A stretch of DNA of 64,000 bases from Tetracentron sinense. Taxonomy: Eukaryota; Streptophyta; Magnoliopsida; Trochodendrales; Trochodendraceae. The DNA is taken from contig CM026561.1 in assembly GCA_015143295.1 (NCBI GenBank), positions 45,140,875-45,204,874 of the forward strand. Direction: 5' to 3'. The notes under the pieces were generated by a model, which was given only the letters and a program-made list of their open reading frames with translations, ran no database searches and was not told the DNA's origin. Below, one piece after another: positions 22,013 through 34,224 of this stretch. Numbering within the stretch: the stretch's first letter is position 1; every line of letters begins with the position of its first letter. A program made the position numbers and the translations under genes.

Positions 22013-22199
22013 ATATTTACCTCTAAAGTAAAAGTAGCTATGACCTACTTTGTAAAGTAGACGTTCTTCCCTCTAAAATCTCTACTTTAAAAAGATGTAG
22101 ACAACCTTCAACTTAACAATCTAAAGTCCATTAAACACAATTTTCAAATAAGCTCTACCTATTTAATTAGATTAGTGTAACCAAACCCCACCTAAGAAT

Positions 22200-24071
22200 A
22201 GGGGTAGATATGTCAACACACTTTGAATGTATATTATGGGTGTGATTAGTGCCAGCATTTCCCTTGTTATATTGCGTTATTTTCATTACCCCCAGAGCAC
22301 TTTTCTTTCCCTAAGTGGTTTAATTGTATTAATATGCAGTAGATGGAAGAGAGTGACGCTAGCATTTCCCTTTGTTATTGAACGAGCTGACTACCTTGTT
22401 GCCATTGAAAGGCAAAGCTAGGCAATGGCGTAGCGCGTACCCTGTGCCATAATGTGAGACATAATCGATGGAAAATGGGCAGCTGGTCAAATGCTAGCTA
22501 TCTGTGCTGCTCACATGGGGAATTAAAGAGATAAATAAATAAATATAAGATTAAAAGTCAAAAAAATGACCTGTGCATTTGGTAGTGTTTATAATGGTCA
22601 AGGCTTTAGGTGAACCTTTCCCACTCTCGGTTATGTATTATTATTAAGACTAATTTTGAAGCGGAGGAGTTCTGCTTCACGTTATCGAAGGGGAGCTTCC
22701 TTTCTATTTTTAGAGGGTAAAAAGAAAAAAAGAAAAAAAAGAAGCTTCCTTGTTAGTGTATAAGAGTGACACTTCTGTAATTATGGATAAAGGTAGGAAA
22801 ATTTCGTCCAACACTTTTTTCTTTATAATTACAAGTTTGTCACCTTTATACCCTTACAAAAAGAGCTCTCCTGGGTATTTAAACTGCATTATTATTTTAA
22901 TAATTACTATGAACAGGAGCTCTGGTTGAACAGTCAATTAATTAGAGCAATTGTAATTACCAAACTACTCCTTCCCAAGGTAAATTTTGGGTTTCTCGGG
23001 TTGATTTTCAACCGGAGTTCATAGTTAATTTCTATTATTATACTCAACTGAGAAGTGAAAAGGAGGGTATCAAGGTGGGGTCCTTTTTGGGGCTTTTTGC
23101 ATGTGGCATGGAAATGACACATGTATGGGTTGGTACTAGATGTCCATCTGTCATGGGGGGTGTGGGGAGCGCATCTCCCTCCTATTTTAGGTGTTGGATT
23201 TTGAGGAACATGAGGTTTTTTGAAGGAATTTTAGCTAATTAATTGCTTTAACCTATATAGTGTAATGTTGCCGCATGCGATGACATTGCTTGCTAGTGAG
23301 CTTTGATGTTACTGGTTGTAGTTTTCTAGTCATATTGACACGTGGCAAACATTGACGGAGGATGGCCCATTAAAAGCTTAAGGGAGGTTTGGCTGAAAAT
23401 GAGTTTGAAGGGCGCGCGGCCTCTAGCCGGTCAAGGTGGCCCAAATCTCCAATGGAGAGCCCATTGATTTTCCAATAAGAGACCGCTTGTTTGTTCTTTT
23501 GGACGGCGAATTCGATTTGAACCAGTGAAACTTATTGGAAGAATCCCAGACACTTGCGATCTCAAGATAACAACAAGATCTCGTCAGAGACTTCTATTCC
23601 TTGCTATATATTCTCCTTCTCTCCATTTGACATTCAGGATGCATGTATATCAATCACACATATGTAATCTTATCCTTTCATGGAAAGTTGTATCATAATG
23701 TAATATGTCTGTAATTACAAAACAATATAAATAAATAATAATAAAACCACACTGTTAATTCTTTTATGGTATTAGAGCACAAATAGTCTTCTTGTGCTTT
23801 AATTTTTTTTCCCTCTTCTCAACACCGTACCCCTACATACATCTTCTGCAAACATCCTTCACTCATGAGCATTAATTACATCTCTATTCTCATCCAGTTT
23901 GTTTTGGTTAAACTGAACGGAACCTATTTAGGTTTACTATGGACCTCGAATGGTGGTCTTTGTGGACCTAAAAAATGGCCTCTTTAGGCTTGAAAAAGGA
24001 GCCTCTAACAGGGCCGTAATGGGCACAAGAAAAGGCATTAAAAAACCTAAGCAATTGACTTGGATGATGGG
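22200..24071. other. Intergenic, no supportable gene
   Basis: Short frames only, none with a recognisable domain. Composition is AT-rich with small A-rich and T-rich runs. The last five bases (ATGGG, 24067-24071) are the left target copy of the Tat element. Confidence 0.5.
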
Positions 24072-24795
24072 TGTAATGGATAAAATTCGTAAAATGATTA
24101 AGTGTTTGACAATGAGCTAATCTTCATTGTGATGTCAACGAATGAGAGACACATATTCAAATTGAGAACGAATCCGTTCTCTTCAAGACAACGGACTTGT
24201 TGTCTTCAGGACAACGTATTTGTTATCCAGAGGACGAACGTAGCTACCATATTTGGACAACCGTTATTCTATCCGTACTCTCATACACAACGGACCCGAG
24301 CTTTAGTCAACAACGAGACCGACTCGCTGGAAAAAATAATCAAGAGGCGATCTTTTTACTCTGTTGTTAGGTGAAAAATACACTCTTAGCATTTAATGCA
24401 TTTAATGCTAGTCACCTCAGCTTGTTTTCGACCCCAAACCGGCCTTACAAATGGTAGGCTCACACGTGTGACACGTAAGGCTCAAGATCTGTCTGACATA
24501 TTTGATAATGATCATAAAGCAAGTGACATAGTCATCCATGGTCATCTATGGGCATGCATGGGCATACAAAATGAAACCTATAAATACCCCAAGAGCTTCA
24601 GTGCATAAGGATTGTAATTTTTCACGAACATTGCTATTATCTTCACTTTTTTTACTGTACATCATCTTCTACCTGTTCTGACTTTATCATCGGAGTATAT
24701 TACAGGGTGCACACCCTTCACCTTCATCCTTTTACCAGTAAACCAGAGTTCAAGGAGCAGCTGACGCATGGATGTTCCGAAAAATTTCACACACA
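24072..24795 (+). mobile_element. Element B 5' LTR
   Basis: Starts TGTAATGGATAAAATTCG and ends TTTCACACACA. A TATA box (CTATAAATACC) lies near 24577. Differences from the 3' LTR are scattered substitutions and short indels, for example about 10 bases missing near 47177. Confidence 0.92.
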
Positions 24796-24800
24796 AAAAT

Positions 24801-24815
24801 TGGCGCCGTCTGTGG
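24801..24815 (+). other. Element B primer-binding site
   Basis: TGGCGCCGTCTGTGG follows the LTR after five bases. The first eight bases fit the 3' end of tRNA-Asp (CGGCGCCA), but the rest departs from it. The exact primer tRNA is uncertain. Confidence 0.7.
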
Positions 24816-24855
24816 AAAATTTTAAACGAACCTCCATTTGCTCATATTATTCACC

Positions 24856-26886
24856 ATGACTGATCAAACCCCTGTGCCTGTGGTTGAGAATCAAACCCCT
24901 TAGACCACTCCCTTTGCACCTACTGTATTGTAGACTTTTATAGCAGGAGTTGGGCAATCTTCTGAGTAACCCAAAAGTATTGTATCTCCAACAGACTGAA
25001 TTTTGTTGCTGTTGCAACAGCAGCAGTCCACTCTAAACAATCTAACAAGCTTGTAGTAGTCATTTCAAGAGAGGTTGGATGCTTATGAGCATGGTAGGCT
25101 TGAAACGGATGATGAGCCACTACAGAGGCCCCCTGTTCGACGACAGCTCATCTCCTCTTCTCCCCCAAGAAGAGCAGCAGGATGACCAACATCTCTGCCA
25201 TTGCAAGAGAATCGGGAGAGTAGATTCATACTTATTTCTCCTATCAGTGAAGCTGTCCGACCTCGTTCTCCAACTGTCCAGTAAGCTCATGCTGGATAAC
25301 GGGATCAGTCTCGTGTTGCACCACGAGACTTGGAGTACGTTCGTGTTGAACAAAGGACTCCTTACGCTCCTGCCGAACTGCAAGAAGTGTGGGTTCGTAG
25401 TGACCCTAGAGATGCCCAGTTACCCCTGTGAGAAGCCATGAGTTTGTGATGCTCAGGAGCTGAATACTCAAACGCATGATGGGGATCAAAGGATGTGGAT
25501 GACTCTCTATGATGTAGAGGCAATGATCAATGTCTGTGTCAAAGGCACAGGTGGAAGCTCTTCCGATCAGTTTGCTTAGAAAGCAAAGGATGACGTTGGA
25601 ACCTCTCCCTGCTCAGATAAGATCAACGAGTCATACACTCCTTCGAGGTTCATGACGCCAAACTTCATCATATTCAATGGAAAGACGGACCCTGTTGACC
25701 ACCTGTTCGACTTCAAGCATGCAATGGCTCTCCGTAATCTTGACGATAGCCTTCTTTGAAAGGCATTCCCGAACAGTTTGTCGGGAGTAGCAACAAGGTG
25801 GTTCTGCAACTTGCCTCTTGGTTCAATCAAAAGTATGGCAGAGCTCAGGTCAGTTTTTATTGATCAGTAAATTGTTAATAAGAAGAAGAAAGCAAGTGTG
25901 GATTCCCTCTTTGCTCTAAAGATGAAGCCAGTAGAGTCTCTAAGGGACTTCATTCAGCGATTCATTGATGAAGTCTCTAACATGGACAAGATCAAGGACA
26001 GTAGCTGCATAGCCTCATTCAAGAATGTTGTGCCAAAGAGCTCCAAGATTTATGAGTCTCTTGCTCTGGACTACCCCACCAAGTTGGATGACATGCTGGT
26101 TCGTGCTGCCAAGTTCGGGAGGTTCGAAGACGACACTTCAGTCGGAGCACGGCCAAGGGTGAGGGGAGTGGAAGCTGTGGAGAGAATGGACGGAGCATCC
26201 TCATCAAAGAAAGGAAAGAGGCCGAGGTATGAGTCTTCCAGTGACGAGGAGTCACCACGGAGAGCACCAAGAGAGAAGGTGGTGTATGTGGATCAGTCGG
26301 ATCGGCGCCTGTATGAAGTATATCAAAATCAGAACCAACAACAGAGCAGGAAGGACAGACATCTTGTTCAACCCAATCAAAATTATCAACAGCAGGAGAG
26401 GCATCCTTTCAGCCCAGTTAGGTGCAGCCCAGGTATGATCAAGGCCCTAGAGAGCGGGGCAATCAAACAATGGAGAGACGTCCTTTTCCAGCACGGACTG
26501 ATTAGTTGAATTTCATGGTCAGCCCGTCGACTATCATGAAGTCAATGGAGAACGAGTCTTATTTTAAATGGCCTGCACGAGCCGTTCGTGACATTACCTC
26601 GGGACCACGGGCACAAGAGTACTGCCATTATCATAAGTGCCGTGATCATGTCACCAACCGTTGTTCGATCTTGAGGGAATACTTGGAGAGGCTAGTCCAG
26701 GAAGGCTATTTAGGAGAGTACGTGATTCCCAGTAATGGTGTAGTGCAAGCCAAGGAACCACCCCCTCAACCCCGCATTAAAGAAGCTTCAAATCCTGGTA
26801 CCAGTGGTGGAGGACAAGGAGGAGCGCCCATGGGTACGATCAATGTCATCCATCGTGCTCGGACGCCGGCGGTAGACTTAGAGTAG
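24856..26886 (+). pseudogene. Element B gag, degraded
   Basis: An ATG at 24856 opens a frame (MTDQTPVPVVENQTP) that soon meets stops. Gag homology then runs through several frames: FNGKTDPVDHLFDFKHAM (about 25670), WFCNLPLGSI (about 25800), LKMKPVESLRDFIQRFIDEV (about 25918) and a basic Arg/Lys-rich then Gln-rich tail to about 26510. A further frame (26506-26886) has CHYHKCRDHVTNRC, a Cys/His-rich segment. Gag forms the particle that packages element RNA. At least three stops and two frame changes are present. Confidence 0.75.
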
Positions 26887-26989
26887 GATTTCAGGGTGAA
26901 GATGAGGAAGCTGTGTCATATGGCTGAGGTGTGTCGAGTCCAGCCAGTGACGAGGGGCATCGAGCAAGCTCTTACTTTCTATGACCACG

Positions 26990-27480
26990 ACCTCATTATG
27001 ATGCCCTCATCCTCACTATAAGAATTGGCGACTTTTACATCAAGAGGGTGCTTGTAGATCCGGGGAGTGCGGCAGACATTCTCTATCTCCAAGCCTTCAC
27101 TCGGATGAAGTTGGATCCAGCTTCACTCATTGCTGCTCAAACCTCGTTGGTTGGGTTTGATGGAAGTTCAATGCAGCCCTTTGGAGAGATCGTCTTATCA
27201 ATTGAGGCCGGACCAATCACCTTGCCAACATGATTCTCCATCCTCGACGCACCATCCCCATACAATGCTATTCTAGGATGGTGGTGGATGCATGAGATGA
27301 GGGCTGTTTCGTCCTCATCAAGTGCTGAAGTATCCCACTCAGGAAGAGAGATCAAGGGAAATCAGTTGGCATCCCAAAAGTGTGATTACACTCCATCCGA
27401 AGTGCCCAAATAGCAATTACAGTGTGGGGCTGTAGAGGAAGAGAGCTCCAGTGAAGCATTGTGCAGACCATCTGTTGAGC
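26990..27480 (+). pseudogene. Element B aspartic protease remnant
   Basis: VLVDPGSAADILY (about 27045) matches the Tat protease site, usually DTGSSAD; the threonine is replaced by proline, which should impair catalysis. Downstream GFDGSSMQPFGEIVLSIEAG and the flap-like AILGWWWMHEM region fit the family. A stop follows at 27231. Confidence 0.75.
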
Positions 27481-27496
27481 CACGAAGAGTGTTAAT

Positions 27497-28220
27497 TTGT
27501 GGACGAATGATGAGCCGAAGATGCTACAGATCAGGACCAGTTTGAAAATGGAGGAGGAGACTGAGTTGTTGTGCTTCTTGAAAGAGAATCTTGATGTCTT
27601 TGCTTGGTCACACAAAGATATGATGGGGATCAGCCCAGAAGTCATTTTCCATCACTTGAACGTTGATCCCGTTGTCTATCCTGTCAAGCAAAAGCCACGA
27701 AGACTTGCTCCTGCTTATCATGATACTGTTAATGAAAAGATTGACAAGCTCATCCAGCACAGGTTCATTTGAGAAGTTCAGTACCCAGACTGGATAACGA
27801 ATGTAGTAGCTGTGCCAAAGAAGAGTGAGAAAGTGAGAGTCTGTATTGATTTTACCAAAATAAACAAAGCATGCCCAAAAGACTTTTTTCCTGTACCAAG
27901 AATTGATAGGCTTATTAATGCTACTGCTAATCATGAGATGTTGTCCTTCATGGATGGGTATTCGGGTTATAATTAGATCCTTCTACCTGATGATGATCAA
28001 GCGAAGACTGCCTTCATCACATAGTGTGGTCTATTTTGCTATCGTGTTATGCCATTTGGTCTCAAGAATACTAGTGCCACTTATCAACGTCTGATGAATC
28101 TGATGTTTGGGCCTTTACTCAACAAGACGATGGAGGTGTATATCGATGACATTGTGGTGAAAAGTCGAGTACGGACAACTCTCGTGGTGGATCTAGTTGA
28201 GCCTTTCTCTATTCTTCGAG
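27497..28220 (+). pseudogene. Element B reverse transcriptase, N-terminal part
   Basis: Frame 27497-27772 contains LKENLDVFAWSHKDM and the palm entry. After a stop at 27770 the frame continues with VPKKSEKVRVCIDFTKIN, MDGYSGYN, VMPFGLKN and the catalytic YIDDIVVK (about 28138). Stops interrupt at about 27770, 27975 and 28022. The Athila insertion at 28226 splits the gene inside an otherwise continuous frame that resumes at 40558. Confidence 0.88.
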
Positions 28221-28225
28221 CTTTT

Positions 28226-29826
28226 TAATATTTGCTTAAAAGTGTTTGTTTTTCACGATTATCCTTTGAGAATTATTGAACTCTCCTACGTAAAATTTTT
28301 ATTTTTACAAACTTTTCTACGTAAGAATTTTCTCCATTGCATAGAACACACTTTTCTGGTCAAAATGGTATATTTGCATAGTTTAAACACATTTCTAAAA
28401 GTCTAGATACTGAGTCATTTCAATGAACTCTCATTACGTGTTTTAACTGTCTCAGGAACCCTAACTGGATGATTCTCAAGGACCGGAGGCCGTAGTTAAG
28501 CTTCAAAGCCCATTACCGAAGACTAAAGAGCCAACTGGCTATACCAAGTAGATGCAGGCCAAGTGTGGGCTAAGCCAAGAGATCACAATTACAAAATGAG
28601 GCCTAGGGAGTTGAAGAGTCGATTTCCAAGAAAGATGACTTGAGTAATAAAGATCACTGTACAAGACAAAGGAGAAAAGCTTGCTTAGTTGGTGAAATCT
28701 TTGGGAGACTGTGTTAGAGACCAGGGTTCAAATCCCTGTGCCATCATTTTTTTTTTAATTTCTCTAAATCCTAATCTCTCTCTCCTAATCGTAGCCGTCC
28801 ACCTCTCTTAAACCCTAATCCTCTACCAACCCTAGCCACCTTTTCTTGTCAAAATCCTAATCAAAGCCTAACCATCCACCACCTTCTAGCCTAAATCCTA
28901 GCCACCCAGTTTATCCTAACCCTAGTCGGCACCCTCCATTTGCAAAACCCTAATCTACTCTTAACCATGATCGTCCATATCATCCCTACACCTCACTTTC
29001 CTATTTCCTACTTTCCTTCTACCCAACCTTCTATTCTAGCCATTTTTCTTTAGTTAGAAACCTTGGCTAATTCAAAAACTTTCCAAAATTCTAAATTTTT
29101 AGTTCCAAAACCATTCATCCCTCCCCCTCTATATAACTCACGGCCATGCCACCCACATTCTATTCTCTAACTTTCTCTCAATTCCACAAACCACTTCTCT
29201 TCTCACCTCTATCTCTTTGTGGTGGCCGTACCACACACCTCCCTTTTCTCTTTCTCTATCTCACACCTCACCCTCTCTTTTTCTAATCCTCAAAATTCTA
29301 ACCTAACCTAGCTCTCTTCTCAACCCTCTCTCTCACGGCCATCTCTCTCTCACCCCTATATCTCTCTCGCACACCACGTCTTTTCTCATATTTTCTCTCT
29401 CTAACACCCATCCTCACAACTCATGGCAGAAATATAGCTTTTTGGATGTTCTTGGAAGTAACTTTCACTTGCTCTTTTTGGTTTTTTGAGAGTACATTTA
29501 ATTCGAGCTTTGTAAGTCATTTTTAATTTAATAAATAAAATTTTATGTTGATTAGTTGATGCTTTTATTTCATGGTTTATTAGTAGATCTTAATACGTCC
29601 AAATCATTTTTAACAAAAAAGAAATTCCATTATTCCATCATTCTCAACCTTCCATCTTTTTAATTTTTTTTTTCTTTTATTTTTGCACTAACCTAACTAA
29701 CTCGAGTGCGGAATCGACATCCGACCTACCATTGTGCTTAATTTCATATTTTGCAGGAAAAACAATCGGAAATTACCAATATTGTAGAAATAGGGAGATT
29801 CTAGACGACGGAAAAACCTTGTTTCA
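28226..29826 (+). mobile_element. Element A 5' LTR
   Basis: Begins TAATATTTGC (TGATATTCGC in the partner) and ends TTGTTTCA. A TATA-like CTATATAAC lies near 29131. It is about 60 bases longer than the 3' LTR because of extra CT-rich sequence near 29340. A Pol III promoter-like block sits at 28674-28756. Confidence 0.92.
28674..28756 (+). other. tRNA-derived, Pol III promoter-like block in the 5' LTR
   Basis: TTGCTTAGTTGG (28681-28692) matches the tRNA A box at 11 of 12 positions. GGTTCAAATCC (28725-28735) is a perfect B box. The B box lies in a T arm with a 5-bp stem (CAGGG/CCCTG) and a 7-base loop. A run of ten T (28747-28756) follows. The 5' end does not pair with the 3' end, so this is not a working tRNA; it resembles the head of a plant SINE. 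Confidence 0.7.
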
Positions 29827-29828
29827 AA

Positions 29829-29848
29829 TGGCGCCGTTGCTGCTCGGG
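29829..29848 (+). other. Element A primer-binding site
   Basis: TGGCGCCGTTGC is the complement of the tRNA-Asp 3' end (GCAACGGCGCCA), typical of Athila. The match weakens after 12 bases. Confidence 0.85.
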
Positions 29849-31529
29849 TGAAGGAAGTGCATAAAGAAAGAAGAAACTTTCAAGAAAAAAAAAATTAAAA
29901 AAAAAAAAAAAAACAGCAAGGGATTTCGGATCCCCCTTCTTCACTTTCTTTTCTACTTACTTATTAATATTTTGTTTATTTTTTTAAGCCTCGGATGGCC
30001 GAGTGCAAAGTTGTAATAATTTTTGGACATATTTTTATTTCTTATTTTAGATGTGTGTTTAAGGGTTTGTAGCAACCCTTGATTGAGTGCATAGAAAAAA
30101 AAAAACAAAAACAAAATCATAGGATTTATTTTAAAAAAAGAAAAAAAGAAAAAAAAAGAATAGATTTACTTTCTATCTTATTATAGGAAACAAACTTTTT
30201 GGAAATTGAGTATTGTGGCGGGTTCGAAAAAGAAAAGATTTGCTAATTTTTTCCATCTTTGGAAAGTCTATTCCTAGCACAAATCTTCTCTTTGGAAACT
30301 TTCCATAGTGCCCGGATTTATTATTTGGAAGATTTCCAACCTAGGATATTTCGAAAATAGTATTTTCCTCATTTAGGAAATTTCTAAATTCGAAATCAAC
30401 CCTAATTGGAAGTTCTTCAAAACTGCCTTATTCCCTTGATTGTGTTGTGCTAACCTTGCCCTATTCTTTGATCTAACTCTTTTTTTGCAGGGAAGGAGTG
30501 TGAGTAGGGAGTACTAGCTTGGAGTGGGCCCAAGCCCATTACCCCTCCCTCTCTCATGGAGGCGACCCCGTGGCATAGCCCACGGGTAGGCATGTGTTTT
30601 ATACCTCGCTTGAAAGCGATCCCGGGTGTTGATTGAGCATCTAGGTGGTGATTGTTGATTTGCTTTTGTATAACTTTTTCGAACTACATGGATGGCCGAA
30701 AAATACATTAATTAAAAGAGCAAACCCAGCTCTACTTGAAATTGGTGGGATTTCATCACCCACCTCGTCACTCTAGCTGTGTGAACCCAAAAGCAATTTA
30801 ATAAAATGAACAAAGATTTAGAGCCAAATTTAGCTTGGTGTTCATAGGACCATCACAAAATCAGTGAATCCTTCATTTTTGAGTCGAATAAGACCACGAG
30901 CGCGAGTCCCTGTTTCCTAACATACCCACAGGTCACTACTTTAGTATACTGAGCTCTTAAGTGGCCTTCTCAAAATCTTGTTGGTTAACTGTGCTTGTTG
31001 ACTTAGGAACACAATCTAGCCCAAGTTATTATTTCAGGAATACACTTGTCAAACTATTTGACTGATCCGGCTAGTCTGGGACGTACTTAAGCTTGCCATT
31101 GTGCGACACGTCTGTCTAGGCTATGGATTCTCTTGTAGTTGACTCGTGTTAGTATTGGAAGGTTAGCTTGCGAGTGAAACCTTTGTGAGAACCCTAGAGT
31201 GCAAGTCAGTCTGGTGGATTAAACAAGATAAAATCAGTGGTTCTGCCCACTGTCATAACCTACTTGCCAACAGAGATAAGAAGATAAAGCCCAGAAAAGT
31301 GTTGATTGTTTAGCTTTGGCTTAGGCTTATCTTTGTGTTCTGTGCGCATCATATAGATTCACTCAGGTTAGTGTCTCCTTTGGTAACCTTTTTGCCAGCT
31401 CTAGGGCATATTTTTCAAGTATATGCCCTATTAGGTCCGATCCAACAAGCGATTGATTGGATCTGAGAGTCATTCAATTCTCCAAGAATCATTTACAGAG
31501 TCTTCCCTCCCTCCTCCCTTCAAATTCCT
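29849..31529 (+). other. Element A 5' untranslated leader
   Basis: Noncoding, with A-rich runs (29880-29913, 30098-30160). Long leaders between primer site and gag are usual for Athila. Confidence 0.7.
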
Positions 31530-33313
31530 ATGGCAGCAGAAAGGCCCCTCATTGAGACCTATGCACCCATTTCTGCTAACCCTCCTAATTGTATTGTACT
31601 TCCATCAACGGATGCGACTCAATTTGAAATCAGACCGCATACAATACAAATGCTACCTACCTTCCATGGTCTTGCCAGAGAAGATCCATACACTCATTTA
31701 TGGTAATTCCTAAATATCTGCACATTGTTTAAAAATCAGTATCTTAATGAAGAAAATGTCAGATTAAGGGTCTTCCCATTCTCTCTGAAAGATAAAGCCT
31801 TTGCTTGGCTTTACTCTCTCCCTGCTGACTCGATTACAACTTGGGCCGAGTTAGTTGCTAAATTCATGTCCAAATTCTATTCAATGTCCAGGACATATGA
31901 AATGAAACAATTCATTCAAGACTTCCAACAGAAGTCTGATGAAAAATTCTATGAAGCATGGGATAGATTTCAGGATTTTCAAACCAAATGTCCCCATCAT
32001 AACTTCGACAAGGGCAGCCTTGTTAACTTTTTCTATAAAGGACCTATTGATGAGTCCCGAAACATGTTGGAATCTATGTGCCAAGGAAAATTCATGCACA
32101 AGACTCCTACAGAAGCCTACTTATTCCTCACGGAATTAGGAGAAAACTCCCAGCATTGGATGACTAATTCTGAATTTAGTCGAACTACTCTACCCTCCAG
32201 GACTTCCTTGGGACATGAGGTCAAAAGTGATCCAGAGTTGAAATCCCTGCTCCTAGAACTCACAAAATTTGTTTCAGCCCTAGCCATATCGGTTCAGAAA
32301 CCAATACCTTCCAATATTGTCATGCATGTGGGTCAGGATAACCCAATCATGCATTGTGATTTCTATCTGCAGAATACCCATTCCACTTCTACATATCCTT
32401 TAAATGAAGGATGTGTCCCACAAATCCAAGAAGAGGTCTATAACTTCAGTACCTTTAAACCTCCCACTCCAAATTCCTATAGCCAAACTTACCATCTGGA
32501 TACAAGGAATCATCCAAATTTTTCTTGGAAGCAATAGTCTGCCCCACAGCAGCGACCGCAACAGGGCACTTATCCTCTAGGGTTCCACCAACCCAATAGG
32601 CCATATAATGGGCAGTACTCGCACCAGCAGTACCACCAGTATCAGCAACCTCACTAGAATTCTTATTCTGGACAGCAGAGAGCCCCTCCACATCCACAAA
32701 ATCAGCAGTTAGTCCCAGTTGCTCCCTAGTCCTATAATTACTCTGCCCCTCTGAGCTCTAATAGAGAGTTGGTGCAACAGTTTCCCTTAGTTGCACCACA
32801 ACATCATGCTCTTAAACTTGGTCTAGAAGACCTTCTCTCTCAGTTTATAACACGGCAAGAACAATCTTACCAGTGTCTAGAGCAACGCTTAGGTCAACTA
32901 GAAGCAGAGAGAGAGAAAGGCAAATTTCTTAGCCAACCTATTGCCAATCCAAAGAGAAATGCCAAGGAGGTAGCTTATGAAGTTGGTTCGTAATCCACGA
33001 ACCCCAACTTTTAGGGTGAGGTACAAGTCTTGGGCAAAAATGTAGACATGGGAGTACAACCATGCTCAGTGCCATCAAAAGCACCAACTGCTAACTTAGA
33101 GGAACCTAGCTCCAAAGCTGTTGCCTCTACCTCTGTACCTAAATCTGCTATTTCGGTGCAGAAACCTCAGGCTAAGGACAAGTTGATTTGTCAGTTGAAG
33201 CCACCTTTCCCAGAAAGGCTTGTCCAGAATAAACAGGATCAACAATTCTCAGAGATCATTGAAGTCTTCAAAGACTTACAGATCAACATCCCATTCCTTA
33301 CTGCTATCAAGTA
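31530..33313 (+). pseudogene. Element A gag
   Basis: The chosen start is the ATG at 31530 (MAAERPLIETYAPISANPPN), in frame with the main segment 31725-32537 but broken by TAA at about 31704. The central retroviral gag domain contains FPFSLKDKAFAWLYSLP, ITTWAELVAKFMSKF and FKQ-type helices ending FLTELGENSQHW. A Gln- and Pro-rich stretch follows with three TAG stops (about 32535, 32655, 32727), each one base from a CAG codon. Coding similarity runs on to 33313 (LQINIPFLTAIK). Gag encapsidates the element RNA. Confidence 0.85.
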
Positions 33314-33389
33314 GATTCCAACTTATGCTAAGTTCCTTAAGGACTTATACACAGTCAAGCGGCGTACTCATGTACCCAAGGATGCCTTT

Positions 33390-34224
33390 TTGGCCGAGAA
33401 GGCCACTGCGTTCATTCAACGCAATGGCATTATAAAATTTAAGGATCATGGAAGCCCTACCGTTCAGTGTAGAATAGGGAATGATTTCACCTTCACCGCC
33501 TTGCTCGACTTAGGAGCCAGTGTGAATCTCCTGCCCTACTCAGTCTATCAGCAGTTAGCCCTAAAGGACATGAAGCCTACTAGGGTCACATTAAAGCTTG
33601 CGGACCAATCTATAAAGATCCCTAGAGGTATCATTGAGGATGTCCAAGTAAAAGTTGCAGACTTTTACTATTCGGTCGATTTCATCATTCTCGACATAGA
33701 ACAGTGTCCAGATAATAGGATACCCATCATTTTGGGCAGACCTTTCCTAGCTACTACTGATCCACACATAGGGTGTAGGGATGGGAACATGTCGATTGCA
33801 TTTGGAAACCTTAAAGCAGAGGTCAACATCTTTCGCTTAATGCACCAACCTATCGATGTCGACATGGTTGAAGAAATGTGTGTTGTTGAGAGTCTAACTC
33901 AGGACTCTCCCGAAGACATACTCCGTCAATGTCTCGAACACTTTGGGGCTGATTTTCAATCGAAAATAGCTATTTCAGAAGTCAATGATCTCTTAGAGTG
34001 CTCCTTTGATTTCTACTGCTGCTCCACTCAATGAATTTGAGCCTTTGATAACCTTGGATAGAGAACCACCTTCCCACCTCTCCATATCCACTGAGATTGA
34101 ATCCACTGATGCCTCAGTGCCTAAGCTTGAACTGAAACTTCTTCCTTCCGAGCTCACATATGCTTACCTTGGACCAGAGGAAACTTATCCCGTCATCATC
34201 ACATCCGCTCTCTTTGAATTCTAA
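33390..34224 (+). pseudogene. Element A protease and protease-RT linker
   Basis: FTALLDLGASVNLLPYSVYQQL carries the Athila-type aspartic protease site DLGAS (about 33505). VDFIILDIEQCPDNRIPIILGRPFLAT fits the second half. The frame runs to 34034 and is replaced at about 34005 by another frame (34006-34224), indicating a frameshift in the linker. Confidence 0.82.

Larger units (their letters stand above)
19083..22192. mobile_element. Harbinger-type MITE, split by a copia element
   Basis: The left arm (19083-19209) and right arm (22013-22192) are inverted copies. GGTGAAATTTGGTAATACTA faces TAGTGTAACCAAACCCCACC, and TTTAGATTATTAAGTTGAAGG faces its complement near 22100. Both sides are flanked by TAA (19080-19082, 22193-22195), the 3-bp target of PIF/Harbinger elements. 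A second, uninterrupted copy lies at 43200-43478. The block between the arms is the copia element at 19210-22012. Confidence 0.85.

Noticed and set aside
24102-24608. Genes in the Tat 5' LTR (and the similar frame at 47370-47573)
   Set aside because: Both frames lie within matching LTR sequence and have no domain.
28674-28756. Functional tRNA gene
   Set aside because: The T arm is good, but the acceptor ends do not pair and no anticodon arm is clear; kept only as a Pol III promoter-like block.
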